From Actinomycetota bacterium (GTDB lineage Bacteria > Actinomycetota > Actinomycetes > Actinomycetales > Microbacteriaceae), in NCBI GenBank assembly GCA_009704945.1, contig WLDG01000005.1:1-64000 (forward strand): DNA of 64,000 nucleotides, given 5' to 3'. The position numbers were made by a program, and so were the translations under genes. Shown in pieces: positions 31,002-39,701 of this stretch. Each line of letters opens with the position of its first letter. The first letter of the stretch is position 1. The notes beneath the pieces were generated by a model, which was not told where the DNA came from, ran no database searches, and was given only the letters and a program-made list of their open reading frames with translations.

Positions 31002-32180
31002 CTATTTCTCTTCGGCTAATTCCTTAGCGGTTAGGGCCGCAGGGGACTGCTCAATTTGCTTAGGGGTCTCAATTGTTTCTACCCCAAGCTGATTTTCGTC
31101 TAGGTCATTTAGTTTGCGAGCGGTCACTAGCATTCGGGACTCAAGGGAAGACACAAAGCTGTTGTAGCTTTTGACAGTGGAGGTAATTTTGCTTCCAAGG
31201 TCTGAAGCTAGCTCCGCAACCTTACCCACACGTTCGTAGAGCTCTCTACCTAGTTTGAGCATCGAGCGAACTTGATTTTCATCAGCATTTTGTCGCCAGA
31301 TGTAGTTGATTGTCTTTAGAACTGAGAACAATGAGACTGGCGATGCCAGCGCCACGTTCTTTCTGAATGCATATTCCATCAAGCCAGGATCCAGCTCCAA
31401 AGCAGAGGACAGCAGAGATTCCGTCGGCACAAAGCAAATCACGAAATCCGGGGAACTATCTAGCCCCTCCCAGTAAGCCCTGGAAGCAAGTTCATCAATG
31501 TGTCCCTTCAGGGCTTTCACGTGTTCGGAAAGAAGACGCTTCCTTCTCTCTTGCTCCTCTGCAATTGCCAATTCACTAATAGTTGAAGCTTCTTGATACT
31601 TATCAAACGGAACCTTGGAGTCGATAGCCAAAGTTTTTTTGCCTGGCAAGTTGATGATCATGTCAGCTCGGCCACTTTTGTCACCGCTAGTGATGGTGGC
31701 TTGTTCGGTGAAGTCTGCATGCTTGATAAGACCTGCCAGCTCCACCAGCTTTCTTAGCTGAGTTTCACCCCAAACTCCTCTGAGTGAATTAGACGTCAGG
31801 GCTTGTGAAAGTGCTTGGGTTTGTTTGCGAAGGTTTTCATCAATCTCAATTGCACTCTTAAGCTGTTCGGAAATCGTGCTGAACTGCTCTAAGCGCTCTT
31901 TTTCGAGTCTTTGCACGGCTGACTGCATTTGCTCCAACTGCTGCCGCACAGGTGCCAGCTCTAAAAGAACCTTGTTTTCCTGCTCTAACTGGAAAGCCTG
32001 TTCTTTACTTTTTTCATCAGCCCGTTTCAGCTGGGCTCTGAGTTCAGTTTCTGTTGCGCTCAGTGCAGCGATTTGAGCTTCACCTCCGCCTTTGCGCTTA
32101 CCGAGTTGGTAGCCGATCAATGCTCCAAGGATCAACCCAAGTACTAGGGCGTTGAGAACAAACCAGATGAAAGTTTCCAT
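31002..32180 (-). CDS. rmuC: DNA recombination protein RmuC
   Basis: TM plus coiled coil, LRGVWGETQLRKLVELAGL, AIDSKVPFDKY, DFVICFVPTES. Confidence 0.93.
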   Translation of the reverse strand: METFIWFVLNALVLGLILGALIGYQLGKRKGGGEAQIAALSATETELRAQLKRADEKSKEQAFQLEQENKVLLELAPVRQQLEQMQSAVQRLEKERLEQFSTISEQLKSAIEIDENLRKQTQALSQALTSNSLRGVWGETQLRKLVELAGLIKHADFTEQATITSGDKSGRADMIINLPGKKTLAIDSKVPFDKYQEASTISELAIAEEQERRKRLLSEHVKALKGHIDELASRAYWEGLDSSPDFVICFVPTESLLSSALELDPGLMEYAFRKNVALASPVSLFSVLKTINYIWRQNADENQVRSMLKLGRELYERVGKVAELASDLGSKITSTVKSYNSFVSSLESRMLVTARKLNDLDENQLGVETIETPKQIEQSPAALTAKELAEEK

Positions 32181-32198
32181 GCTCGAAGTATCGCAGTG

Positions 32199-32771
32199 CT
32201 ATCCGACAACAAGCGGAAGCAAACGCTGGGAGGTCTTGCTCAACAGTCCCTCTAGATCCTCAACCTCGTGGCGATTGGCCATGTGCAGCACGATCCTGGC
32301 ACAGGCATCCGCATCAGCCAGGGCGTCGTGGTGATGGAACTCCTCATGGCCAATTGCGTAGGCCACGGCATTCAGACGGTAGCTCTCGAGCTCGTAGGTC
32401 TTCCTGGCCATCTTCAAGCTGCAGGCGTAGCTGAGATTTGGAAGATCAAATTCAACGGCCTGACTAGCCTCGCGAAGCACTCCCATGTCAAAACTTGCAT
32501 TGTGGGCAACCAATGGCAACCCCTCAGTAAAAAGCAGCATTTCTGGCAGTGCATCGGCAAAGCCAGGAGCATCTGCCACATCCTCTGGCCTTATTCCATG
32601 GATTGCTATGTTGCCGGGATGAAACCAGTCATGACCCAGTGGCGGCTGAAACAGCATTGAGAGACTTTCCTGGATTATGCCCTCTCTTACTCGGACTAAT
32701 CCCACTGCACAGGGCGAGGCTGACGAGGAATTAGCTGTCTCAAAGTCGATTGCCACGAAGTCCAATGCCAC
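32199..32771 (-). CDS. 3'-5' exonuclease (DnaQ-like)
   Basis: VAIDFETANSS ExoI, VAHNASFDMGVL ExoII, HDALADADACARI ExoIII; GTG start at 32771. Confidence 0.9.
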   Translation of the reverse strand: MALDFVAIDFETANSSSASPCAVGLVRVREGIIQESLSMLFQPPLGHDWFHPGNIAIHGIRPEDVADAPGFADALPEMLLFTEGLPLVAHNASFDMGVLREASQAVEFDLPNLSYACSLKMARKTYELESYRLNAVAYAIGHEEFHHHDALADADACARIVLHMANRHEVEDLEGLLSKTSQRLLPLVVG

Positions 32772-32777
32772 ATGGCA

Positions 32778-32783
32778 ATTATG
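32778..32783 (-). promoter_or_regulatory. Putative -10 (CATAAT), 6 nt before dnaQ-like GTG
   Basis: CATAAT-tgccat-GTG on minus strand. Confidence 0.5.
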
Positions 32784-32790
32784 GGGGAAG

Positions 32791-32796
32791 TAGACT
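32791..32796 (+). promoter_or_regulatory. Putative -10 (TAGACT), 6 nt before ychF GTG
   Basis: TAGACT-gccccg-GTG. Confidence 0.6.
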
Positions 32797-32802
32797 GCCC
32801 CG

Positions 32803-33876
32803 GTGGCTCTAACTATCGGAATCGTCGGATTACCTAACGTAGGTAAGTCCACCCTCTTTAATGCGCTAACCAAAAACTCGGTGCTAGCAGCAAATTATCC
32901 GTTTGCGACTATTGAACCCAACATCGGGGTCGTGAATCTCCCAGATGCTCGATTAGACCGACTGGCTGAGATTTTCAATTCCGAGAAGATAATCCCCGCA
33001 CCGGTTTCTTTTGTTGATATTGCGGGAATTGTTAAAGGAGCATCCGAGGGCGAGGGGCTGGGAAACCAATTCCTAGCTAACATCCGAGAGGCAGATGCCA
33101 TTGCGCAAGTCGTTCGAGGCTTTACTGATACTGACGTGATTCACGTCGAGGGTCGAGTTGATGCCAGCTCTGACATTGAAACTATCAACACCGAACTTAT
33201 CTTGGCTGATCTTCAGACTTTAGAAAAAACCCGCCCACGCATTGAAAAAGAAGTAAAAGGCAAAAAGGCCGAACCTGCCGTTCTAGAGACTATTGATCAG
33301 GCAATCGCTGTTCTAAATCAGGGCACACCACTGTCTCTCAGCAAGCTGGATATAAGCCTGATCAAAGATCTCGGGTTGCTAACTGCCAAACCAATGCTTT
33401 TTGTTTTCAATGTTGATGAACAAATTTTGAGCAGTGAAGAGAAGCGCAAGCAACTGGCGGAACTTGTGAAACCGGCAGAGGCAGTTTTTCTTGATGCCAA
33501 GGTTGAGAGTGAATTGATCGATCTGTCCAAGGAAGAAGCAGCGGAATTACTTGCGTCGCTCGGCCAAGCAGAGAGTGGGCTTGATCAACTAGCCAGAATT
33601 GGTTTTGCAACACTCGGCCTACAGACCTACCTAACTGCTGGACCAAAAGAATCCAGAGCTTGGACCATCCGTCAGGGTTGGAAAGCCCCGCAAGCTGCAG
33701 GGGTTATTCACACTGACTTTGAAAAAGGTTTTATCAAGGCTGAGGTGGTTTCCTACGAGGACCTCAGCAAGGCGGGGTCCATGGCGGAAGCAAAGGCTCA
33801 GGGCAAGGTTCGCATGGAGGGCAAGGACTATGTCATGCAGGACGGCGATGTGGTGGAGTTCCGCTTCAACGTCTGA
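32803..33876 (+). CDS. ychF: Redox-regulated ATPase YchF
   Basis: [43 protein letters not shown]. Confidence 0.97.
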   Translation: MALTIGIVGLPNVGKSTLFNALTKNSVLAANYPFATIEPNIGVVNLPDARLDRLAEIFNSEKIIPAPVSFVDIAGIVKGASEGEGLGNQFLANIREADAIAQVVRGFTDTDVIHVEGRVDASSDIETINTELILADLQTLEKTRPRIEKEVKGKKAEPAVLETIDQAIAVLNQGTPLSLSKLDISLIKDLGLLTAKPMLFVFNVDEQILSSEEKRKQLAELVKPAEAVFLDAKVESELIDLSKEEAAELLASLGQAESGLDQLARIGFATLGLQTYLTAGPKESRAWTIRQGWKAPQAAGVIHTDFEKGFIKAEVVSYEDLSKAGSMAEAKAQGKVRMEGKDYVMQDGDVVEFRFNV

Positions 33877-33904
33877 AGTGGTTAGGTAACCCTAAGTTAT
33901 GGGC

Positions 33905-33910
33905 TAGAAT
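33905..33910 (+). promoter_or_regulatory. Putative -10 (TAGAAT), 6 nt before DedA GTG
   Basis: TAGAAT-aggccc-GTG. Confidence 0.6.
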
Positions 33911-33916
33911 AGGCCC

Positions 33917-34561
33917 GTGCTTTCAACCCAAATCCGCCTTTCAATCTCCCAAGACATCGTGGGCTGGTTCGATCAGATCGGGCCGATCCTTTTCTATCTG
34001 ACTGTCTTCGGGTTGGTTTTTGCTGGAACTGGGCTATTCGTTGGGGCTTTTATCCCGTTTATTACAGGTGATTCTTTGGTCTTCGCCGCTGGCTTAGTGG
34101 CAGCTGCCAATCAAGATTCCATCAACATCTATTTCATGGTGGTGGGGGTGGGCATCGCAGCCTGGCTAGGTGATCAGGTGGGTTACACCATGGGCAGGCA
34201 TTTCGGCCGGCCGTACTTAGATAAGCGGCAAGGCAAGTGGATCAAGACAGCGATTGCCAAGTCTGAGATTTTTTACCAACGCTATGGCTGGTGGTCGATC
34301 GTGGTTGCTCGGTTCGTCCCTTGGGCAAGAGTGATTATTCCGGCGCTCGCTGGAATTGGTCGCATGAACTACTACAAGTTCTTCAGTGCCAACTTAGTAG
34401 GTGCTTTACTCTGGGGTTGCGGGCTAACTCTTGCCGGTTATTTCACCTATTCAATTCCTTGGGTTCGCAGCACCGTTTATGTAATTGCCATTGGAGTGAT
34501 CACGCTGAGCGTTATTGCCGGTGTAAGAACGTGGCTGGAAAACCGAAAAGTTAATTCTTAA
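33917..34561 (+). CDS. DedA family protein
   Basis: GDQVGYTMGRHFGRPYLDKR, FVPWARVIIPALAGIGRM. Confidence 0.92.
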   Translation: MLSTQIRLSISQDIVGWFDQIGPILFYLTVFGLVFAGTGLFVGAFIPFITGDSLVFAAGLVAAANQDSINIYFMVVGVGIAAWLGDQVGYTMGRHFGRPYLDKRQGKWIKTAIAKSEIFYQRYGWWSIVVARFVPWARVIIPALAGIGRMNYYKFFSANLVGALLWGCGLTLAGYFTYSIPWVRSTVYVIAIGVITLSVIAGVRTWLENRKVNS

Positions 34562-35135
34562 CTTTTAGAAGTGAAAGTTCGCGAGAGTTTTCTCTTTCAT
34601 AAAACTCATCCTCTTGGACAGACCACAGTCCAAAAAACTCATCAAACTTTCCCTGGTCGCGCTTGTTGAATCTCTCTTTTCTAGTTGCGTCATCAGAATC
34701 AATCCAGATGGTTATGTCGGCTAGGTCACTGGTGAGACGACTTATGGAGCCACAACCTTCGATGATGAGAGCAGTTCCTCCTGAAAATTCGCGGTGACCA
34801 TTCATGGCATCGTCACCACCGCGCTCGCCTTTTTCCCAATTCCAAATTTGCCAGCTGGCAGTTTTGCCTTGCGATAGGGGCATCAGGACGTGCCTTAGCA
34901 AATAGATTGAGCCATCTGCCAAGCCTTCCCAGCCCGGATAAAGATCATCCATTGAGATAACTCGAGCCGCTTGCTTGTCCACTTGAAAGTATCTAGCGGC
35001 AAGCTCTAGAGCAAAGGTGCTCTTGCCTGAAGCAGCCCTGCCATCCACCAAAACAATTGGGAGTCGACCTGCCTCTTGCTTGTCCTGAAGGGTAGAAAAG
35101 GCCTTTTCTAAACCTGACCGATAGTCAAGCAGCAT
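34551..35135 (-). CDS. Uridine kinase-like P-loop NTPase
   Basis: VLVDGRAASGKSTFALELA Walker A. Confidence 0.75.
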   Translation of the reverse strand: MLLDYRSGLEKAFSTLQDKQEAGRLPIVLVDGRAASGKSTFALELAARYFQVDKQAARVISMDDLYPGWEGLADGSIYLLRHVLMPLSQGKTASWQIWNWEKGERGGDDAMNGHREFSGGTALIIEGCGSISRLTSDLADITIWIDSDDATRKERFNKRDQGKFDEFFGLWSVQEDEFYERENSRELSLLKVKN

Positions 35136-35144
35136 GGTTCTGAC

Positions 35145-35738
35145 CTAGCTAAGGGGCTTGTCGACCGAGTAGACACTCTCGGACGGAAGTCTGGTTCGTT
35201 CGGCAGTTTCTCTTGCGATCAGGTCTTCGCTCGCCGCTTCCAGCGAAGCTTGCTTACCAATTGCAATGACGCAGACCACCCAGTGGTCCTTCACGTTTAG
35301 AGTTTTCTCGATCTCTAGAGGCACAATGCCACCCATGAAGTGAGACTTGAGACCCATTGCTTCGGCTTGCATGACCATTTGCATGGAAGCTAAACCTAAA
35401 TCGAAGTAGGTTCCAGCTTGATCCCTGGCTTTACCCTTCTCCGTTTGCCTAGCCAGCATCACGGCGTATAGCGAACATGAAGGAGCCCAAGCTTGATTGA
35501 AGCCGGTTAGACCCTTCTCGCTGATTTCTTGAAACAGCTTGCTTCCCTGAGTGAGGAATACAACGTGCCAGGGTTGTTGGTTTGAAGAACTAGGTGCCCA
35601 TCTAGCCGCTTCTCCCAGAGATTGAATTTGCTCAGCAGAAAGCAAGTGAGTGGGATCAAAAATTCTTGGTGACCAGCGGTTTCTAATCAAATCTGCTAAT
35701 TGAGCTGATGTGTCTGCTGGTTTGTTTGGAATTGTCAT
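35145..35738 (-). CDS. Nitroreductase family protein
   Basis: NRWSPRIFDPTHLLS, EAARWAPSSSNQQPWHVVF. Confidence 0.93.
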   Translation of the reverse strand: MTIPNKPADTSAQLADLIRNRWSPRIFDPTHLLSAEQIQSLGEAARWAPSSSNQQPWHVVFLTQGSKLFQEISEKGLTGFNQAWAPSCSLYAVMLARQTEKGKARDQAGTYFDLGLASMQMVMQAEAMGLKSHFMGGIVPLEIEKTLNVKDHWVVCVIAIGKQASLEAASEDLIARETAERTRLPSESVYSVDKPLS

Positions 35739-35858
35739 ATAGGTCTATAACTTCGTTCAGTCAGGAATGTTCCCAATTCTATCCGCGCCGCTGCTGATGG
35801 TTAGGATTCGTTGGAAGGTGCCAAAGTCTGCTTGCCAGCAATTCCCGAGCTGAGCCAC

Positions 35859-35864
35859 TACACT
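35859..35864 (+). promoter_or_regulatory. Putative -10 (TACACT), 6 nt before EamA transporter GTG
   Basis: TACACT-ccatga-GTG. Confidence 0.6.
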
Positions 35865-35870
35865 CCATGA

Positions 35871-36761
35871 GTGACCCAAAAAGGCTTAATTCTGTTTTTA
35901 TTGACAGGCTTTTTCTGGGGTTTGCCATACTTCTTTATCGTTCTTGCTCTAGATAGCTTCTCAACGCCATCAATTGTTTTTCTCAGAGTAGTGCTGGGTG
36001 CATTAGTGCTTATTCCTTATGCCATCTATGCAGGGGGACTGGCTAAAGCGATCAAGGCGTGGCCATATGTTGCAGTTTTCGCGGTTACTGAAATGGTTGT
36101 GCCCTGGTGGTTGATTACTGAAGCCGGCAAGCACATTCCTTCCGGCTTGTCAGGCCTTTTAGTTGCTACCGTTCCATTCTTCGTGGTTGCCATCTTGGCA
36201 ATCTTCCTAAAGGATCGAAAAGCTTTGCGCTTGAGACCTCTAAGTGGAATGTTGATTGGTTTTCTTGGAGTTGCCGCCTTAGTTGGAGTCGACTCTCTCA
36301 CCGGGGCGATTGACCCGCTTTATGTATTATTTGTGATTCTTGCGTCCCTGGGATATGCAGTGGCACCGATTGTTGCCAACATAAAGCTTCGCGATGTTTC
36401 GTCTGCTTCAATGATTGGCCTAAGCATGCTGATGGTGTCGGTGGTCTATGCACCTTTTGCCTTGCCTAATTTGGGTAGTGAAGTTATGAATGCCAGCATG
36501 CAGAGCTTGGTGGCAGTTTTAGTCCTTGGTCTGGTTTGTTCGGCTTTAGCCTTTGTGTTGTTCTTTATGTTGATCAAAGAAGTTGGGCCTGCGAAGTCTT
36601 CTCTGATTACCTATCTCAACACGGCTGTGGCACTATTCCTGGGAATTGTGTTCTTGAGCGAACCCATCACAATTGGTCTTCTAATTGGTATTCCACTAAT
36701 CACCATCGGACTCGTTTTGGCCGGCGGAGGAAGTAAAGACATAGAGACTCCAAAGACCTAG
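35871..36761 (+). CDS. DMT superfamily (EamA) transporter
   Basis: 10 predicted TM segments, duplicated EamA organisation. Confidence 0.88.
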   Translation: MTQKGLILFLLTGFFWGLPYFFIVLALDSFSTPSIVFLRVVLGALVLIPYAIYAGGLAKAIKAWPYVAVFAVTEMVVPWWLITEAGKHIPSGLSGLLVATVPFFVVAILAIFLKDRKALRLRPLSGMLIGFLGVAALVGVDSLTGAIDPLYVLFVILASLGYAVAPIVANIKLRDVSSASMIGLSMLMVSVVYAPFALPNLGSEVMNASMQSLVAVLVLGLVCSALAFVLFFMLIKEVGPAKSSLITYLNTAVALFLGIVFLSEPITIGLLIGIPLITIGLVLAGGGSKDIETPKT

Positions 36762-36795
36762 GGAATTATTTCCAGTCAGTTCGGTTTTTCTCTGC

Positions 36796-37293
36796 ATGCG
36801 TCTATTTCTAGCTCTTGTTGTTGCTTTCACCCTGACGGGTTGTGCTGCTGAATCCGAAGTCTCTGTTACTCCGAATAAAACCCAGTCACCGTCGAGTGAA
36901 GAGACGCAAACCATGGATCCAATGGATCCGATGGAGTCTGAGACGGCGGAGCCGACAGCGACCGAGGAAGCCGATGAGTCACCATCACCGACAGCCAGTG
37001 CAACTAGGTCTCCTGCTGCAACGGCTAGCCCGTCACCCACGGCCACTCAAACCCAATCCGGTTACACGCTCGCAGATGTTGCCAAGCGCAACACCCCGGC
37101 AGAGTGCTGGGTGGCGATTGATGGAAATGTTTATGACCTGACCGGTTGGATCTCTCAACACCCTGGTGGCTCTGGCTCCATCCGTTCTATGTGTGGAACG
37201 GATGGCACTAATCAATTCCTGTCCCAGCATGGGGGAGAGTCCAGACCATCTGCTGCGCTGGACCGTTACTTGCTGGGCCCGCTACTTGGGTAA
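36796..37293 (+). CDS. Lipoprotein with Thr/Ser/Pro-rich linker and cytochrome-b5-like heme-binding domain
   Basis: Lipobox TLTGC; PSPTASATRSPAATASPSPTATQT linker; CWVAIDGNVYDLTGWISQHPGGSGSI...FLSQHGG with two candidate heme His 23 residues apart. Confidence 0.82.
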   Translation: MRLFLALVVAFTLTGCAAESEVSVTPNKTQSPSSEETQTMDPMDPMESETAEPTATEEADESPSPTASATRSPAATASPSPTATQTQSGYTLADVAKRNTPAECWVAIDGNVYDLTGWISQHPGGSGSIRSMCGTDGTNQFLSQHGGESRPSAALDRYLLGPLLG

Positions 37294-37363
37294 TTGATTT
37301 AGAAAGTAAATTTTTCCTCTGACTGTCTCAATCAGGGTTTTTTCTAAATACACTCTTCTGGTT

Positions 37364-37747
37364 ATGTCTCTTGCAGAAAAAATGTATGTCCCAGCCGGGA
37401 TTCAGGTTCCTTGTGTCAACCTAGCGGGCGACGTTAACCTTCAAGACATTCAACCCTGGGCAGCCAATTTCGAAACTGCCAAAAAAATGGTTAGCGAAGG
37501 CAGCGCTCCAGCACTATTCATTTTTGTCGAGAACTCAACAGCGCTCACCAAACAGCTACCAAAACTAACCAAGCTCTGGGCTCAAAAAGTAAACTTTTGG
37601 CTTTTCTACCCAAAAGCCCCGCACCTAGATACTGATCTGAATCGAGACAAGACCTGGGCAATCATGCTCAAACAGGGCATGAAGGGAACGCGGCAGGTTG
37701 GTATTGATAAGTTTTGGAGCTGTCTTTACTACAAAAACAAAGACTAA
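37364..37747 (+). CDS. Hypothetical protein, about 127 aa
   Basis: Intact ORF with no antisense competitor; no family recognised from sequence. Confidence 0.7.
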   Translation: MSLAEKMYVPAGIQVPCVNLAGDVNLQDIQPWAANFETAKKMVSEGSAPALFIFVENSTALTKQLPKLTKLWAQKVNFWLFYPKAPHLDTDLNRDKTWAIMLKQGMKGTRQVGIDKFWSCLYYKNKD

Positions 37748-38271
37748 ATCGCGTAGTGATCTTCCGACACGTTGCGAACCAGCTTGGCGTTAACTCCAAC
37801 AGCTACCGTTCCAGCGGGCATACTCTTGGTGACAACTGCATTGGCACCCACTCGGCAGTCATCACCGATAGTGATGTTTCCAATTAGCTTTGCACCCGCT
37901 CCTAGAATCACCCGACTTCCCACCGTTGGGTGGCGCTTGCCTGGATCAAGTGACTTTCCACCGAGGGTCACCCCGTGGTAGATAAGTACGTCATCGGCTA
38001 TTTCAGCGGTCTCTCCAATAACAACCCCAACGCCGTGATCAATCACCAGTCGTCTGCCGATTGTGGCACCTGGATGAATTTCGATACCTGAAAAGAATTT
38101 TGCGTAATTCGAAAGAATCCTGGCGATAATTCTGCGTTTCCACTTCCAGAGCACGTGGGCTACTCGATACACCCAGATGGCGTGCAGGCCAGGTGAGGTG
38201 AAGAAGAGCTCAAACCCTGTCTTGACAGAAGGATCGCGCTCTAGGCCTGCTCTAATGTCGTCAAGCATCAC
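37744..38271 (-). CDS. cysE: Serine O-acetyltransferase
   Basis: Hexapeptide repeats, [33 protein letters not shown]-like; upstream of cysK. Confidence 0.95.
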   Translation of the reverse strand: [175 protein letters not shown]

Positions 38272-39215
38272 TTTTGCTGGTATTCCTCTTGCAGATCTCG
38301 ATAAAGAGATGAAGAAACATAGCGTTCACCAAATGAAGGCACGATCACAACTATTACCTGGCCTTCGTGCTCTTTGCGGCTAGCAACTTCTCTGGCTGCC
38401 CACAGAGCTGCACCAGATGAAATTCCGGCAAGAATGCCTTCTTCGGCGGATGCTCTGCGAGCAAACTCAAAGGCAACTTTGTTTGGCGCACTAATAACTT
38501 CATCGAAGCTTTTGGTGTCAAGAATTGCAGGAATGAAGTTTGGTCCGATTCCGGCAAGTGGATGTCCGGCTGCTTCGCCACCGGTCAGCATGGGAGAAGC
38601 TGCAGGCTGCACGACGAAGTTCTTGATAGAAGGGTTTAGTTCTTTGAGTCGAAGGCCAGTTCCTGTAATGGTTCCACCGGTTCCGCTTCCTGCGATGAAC
38701 ACATCTACTTTTCCATCAGTGTCTCGCCAAATCTCTTCAGCTGTAGTCTCGCGATGAATCTTGGGGCCAGCTGGATTCTCAAATTGACGCACCAAAATTG
38801 CACCATCAATTGTCTGTCCGAGTTCTTCGGCTTTTGCTACTGAGCCCTTCATTCCCTCGGCAGCTGGAGTCAGCACCAACTCCGCTCCATAGGCACGGAT
38901 AAGAATTTTTCTCTCAAGGCTCATTGAATCCGGCATAACGATGATGGTTCTATAACCTCTGGCAGCGCCAATCATGGCAAGCGAGATTCCGGTGTTACCA
39001 CTGGTTGCTTCAATGATGGTTCCACCTGGCTTCAGCTCACCAGATTTCTCAGCCTCATTAATCATCGCGATGCCGAGGCGATCTTTGACGGAGCTGGAAG
39101 GGTTATAAAACTCGAGCTTGGCGTAGACCTCAGCCTTGGCTCCATCCATGATTCGATTCAGGCGAACCAACGGGGTATTGCCAAATACCTCAGTGATGTT
39201 GTTGTAAACGCGCAA
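38268..39215 (-). CDS. cysK: Cysteine synthase A
   Basis: FYNPSSSVKDRLGIAMI PLP motif, EATSGNTGISLAMI. Confidence 0.96.
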   Translation of the reverse strand: MRVYNNITEVFGNTPLVRLNRIMDGAKAEVYAKLEFYNPSSSVKDRLGIAMINEAEKSGELKPGGTIIEATSGNTGISLAMIGAARGYRTIIVMPDSMSLERKILIRAYGAELVLTPAAEGMKGSVAKAEELGQTIDGAILVRQFENPAGPKIHRETTAEEIWRDTDGKVDVFIAGSGTGGTITGTGLRLKELNPSIKNFVVQPAASPMLTGGEAAGHPLAGIGPNFIPAILDTKSFDEVISAPNKVAFEFARRASAEEGILAGISSGAALWAAREVASRKEHEGQVIVVIVPSFGERYVSSSLYRDLQEEYQQK

Positions 39216-39332
39216 ACTAGCTCCAGTTTCAAAGGCCCAAGGAAGTGTAACTGGGAACTGCCCAAATCCTTCCTATCTAACTTTCTATTACTTCCAAGGA
39301 GACTCTCAGGCTAGATATCTAGGCTTTCTCAC

Positions 39333-39701
39333 ATGAACAGACTTGCTGCCCTACCCATCCTTACCCTAGGCGTATTGCCTCTAAGTGCCTGCAGCTTCGA
39401 GCAGGTTGCCACCACGGCGGCTGATGCCGCCGCCTGCACCGCCCTTTCATCGACCCTGAGCGGCATCACTGATGCTTACCAGTCCGGTTTAGTGGACAGT
39501 GGAGTGATTGATCAGATTGACAAGTTGATTGGCAACCAAATTGATTCGGTGCTTTCCACAGGGTTGGCTGAAGATCTGAGAAACCTAACTGCAGCGCTGG
39601 GCGAGAGTCAGTCGGTTCAAGGTGCACAGCAAAGAGTCGATGAGGTAACTGCATCTATCAACACCCGCTGCCAAGCAGTCGGAGTAGAAGTCACACCTTA
39701 A
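39333..39701 (+). CDS. Small putative lipoprotein, unknown function
   Basis: Signal peptide with lipobox PLSAC; no recognisable domain. Confidence 0.65.
   Translation: MNRLAALPILTLGVLPLSACSFEQVATTAADAAACTALSSTLSGITDAYQSGLVDSGVIDQIDKLIGNQIDSVLSTGLAEDLRNLTAALGESQSVQGAQQRVDEVTASINTRCQAVGVEVTP

Noticed and set aside
38374-38757. 127-aa plus-strand ORF antisense to cysK
   Set aside because: Entirely within cysK; Ala/Ser/Pro-rich shadow translation.
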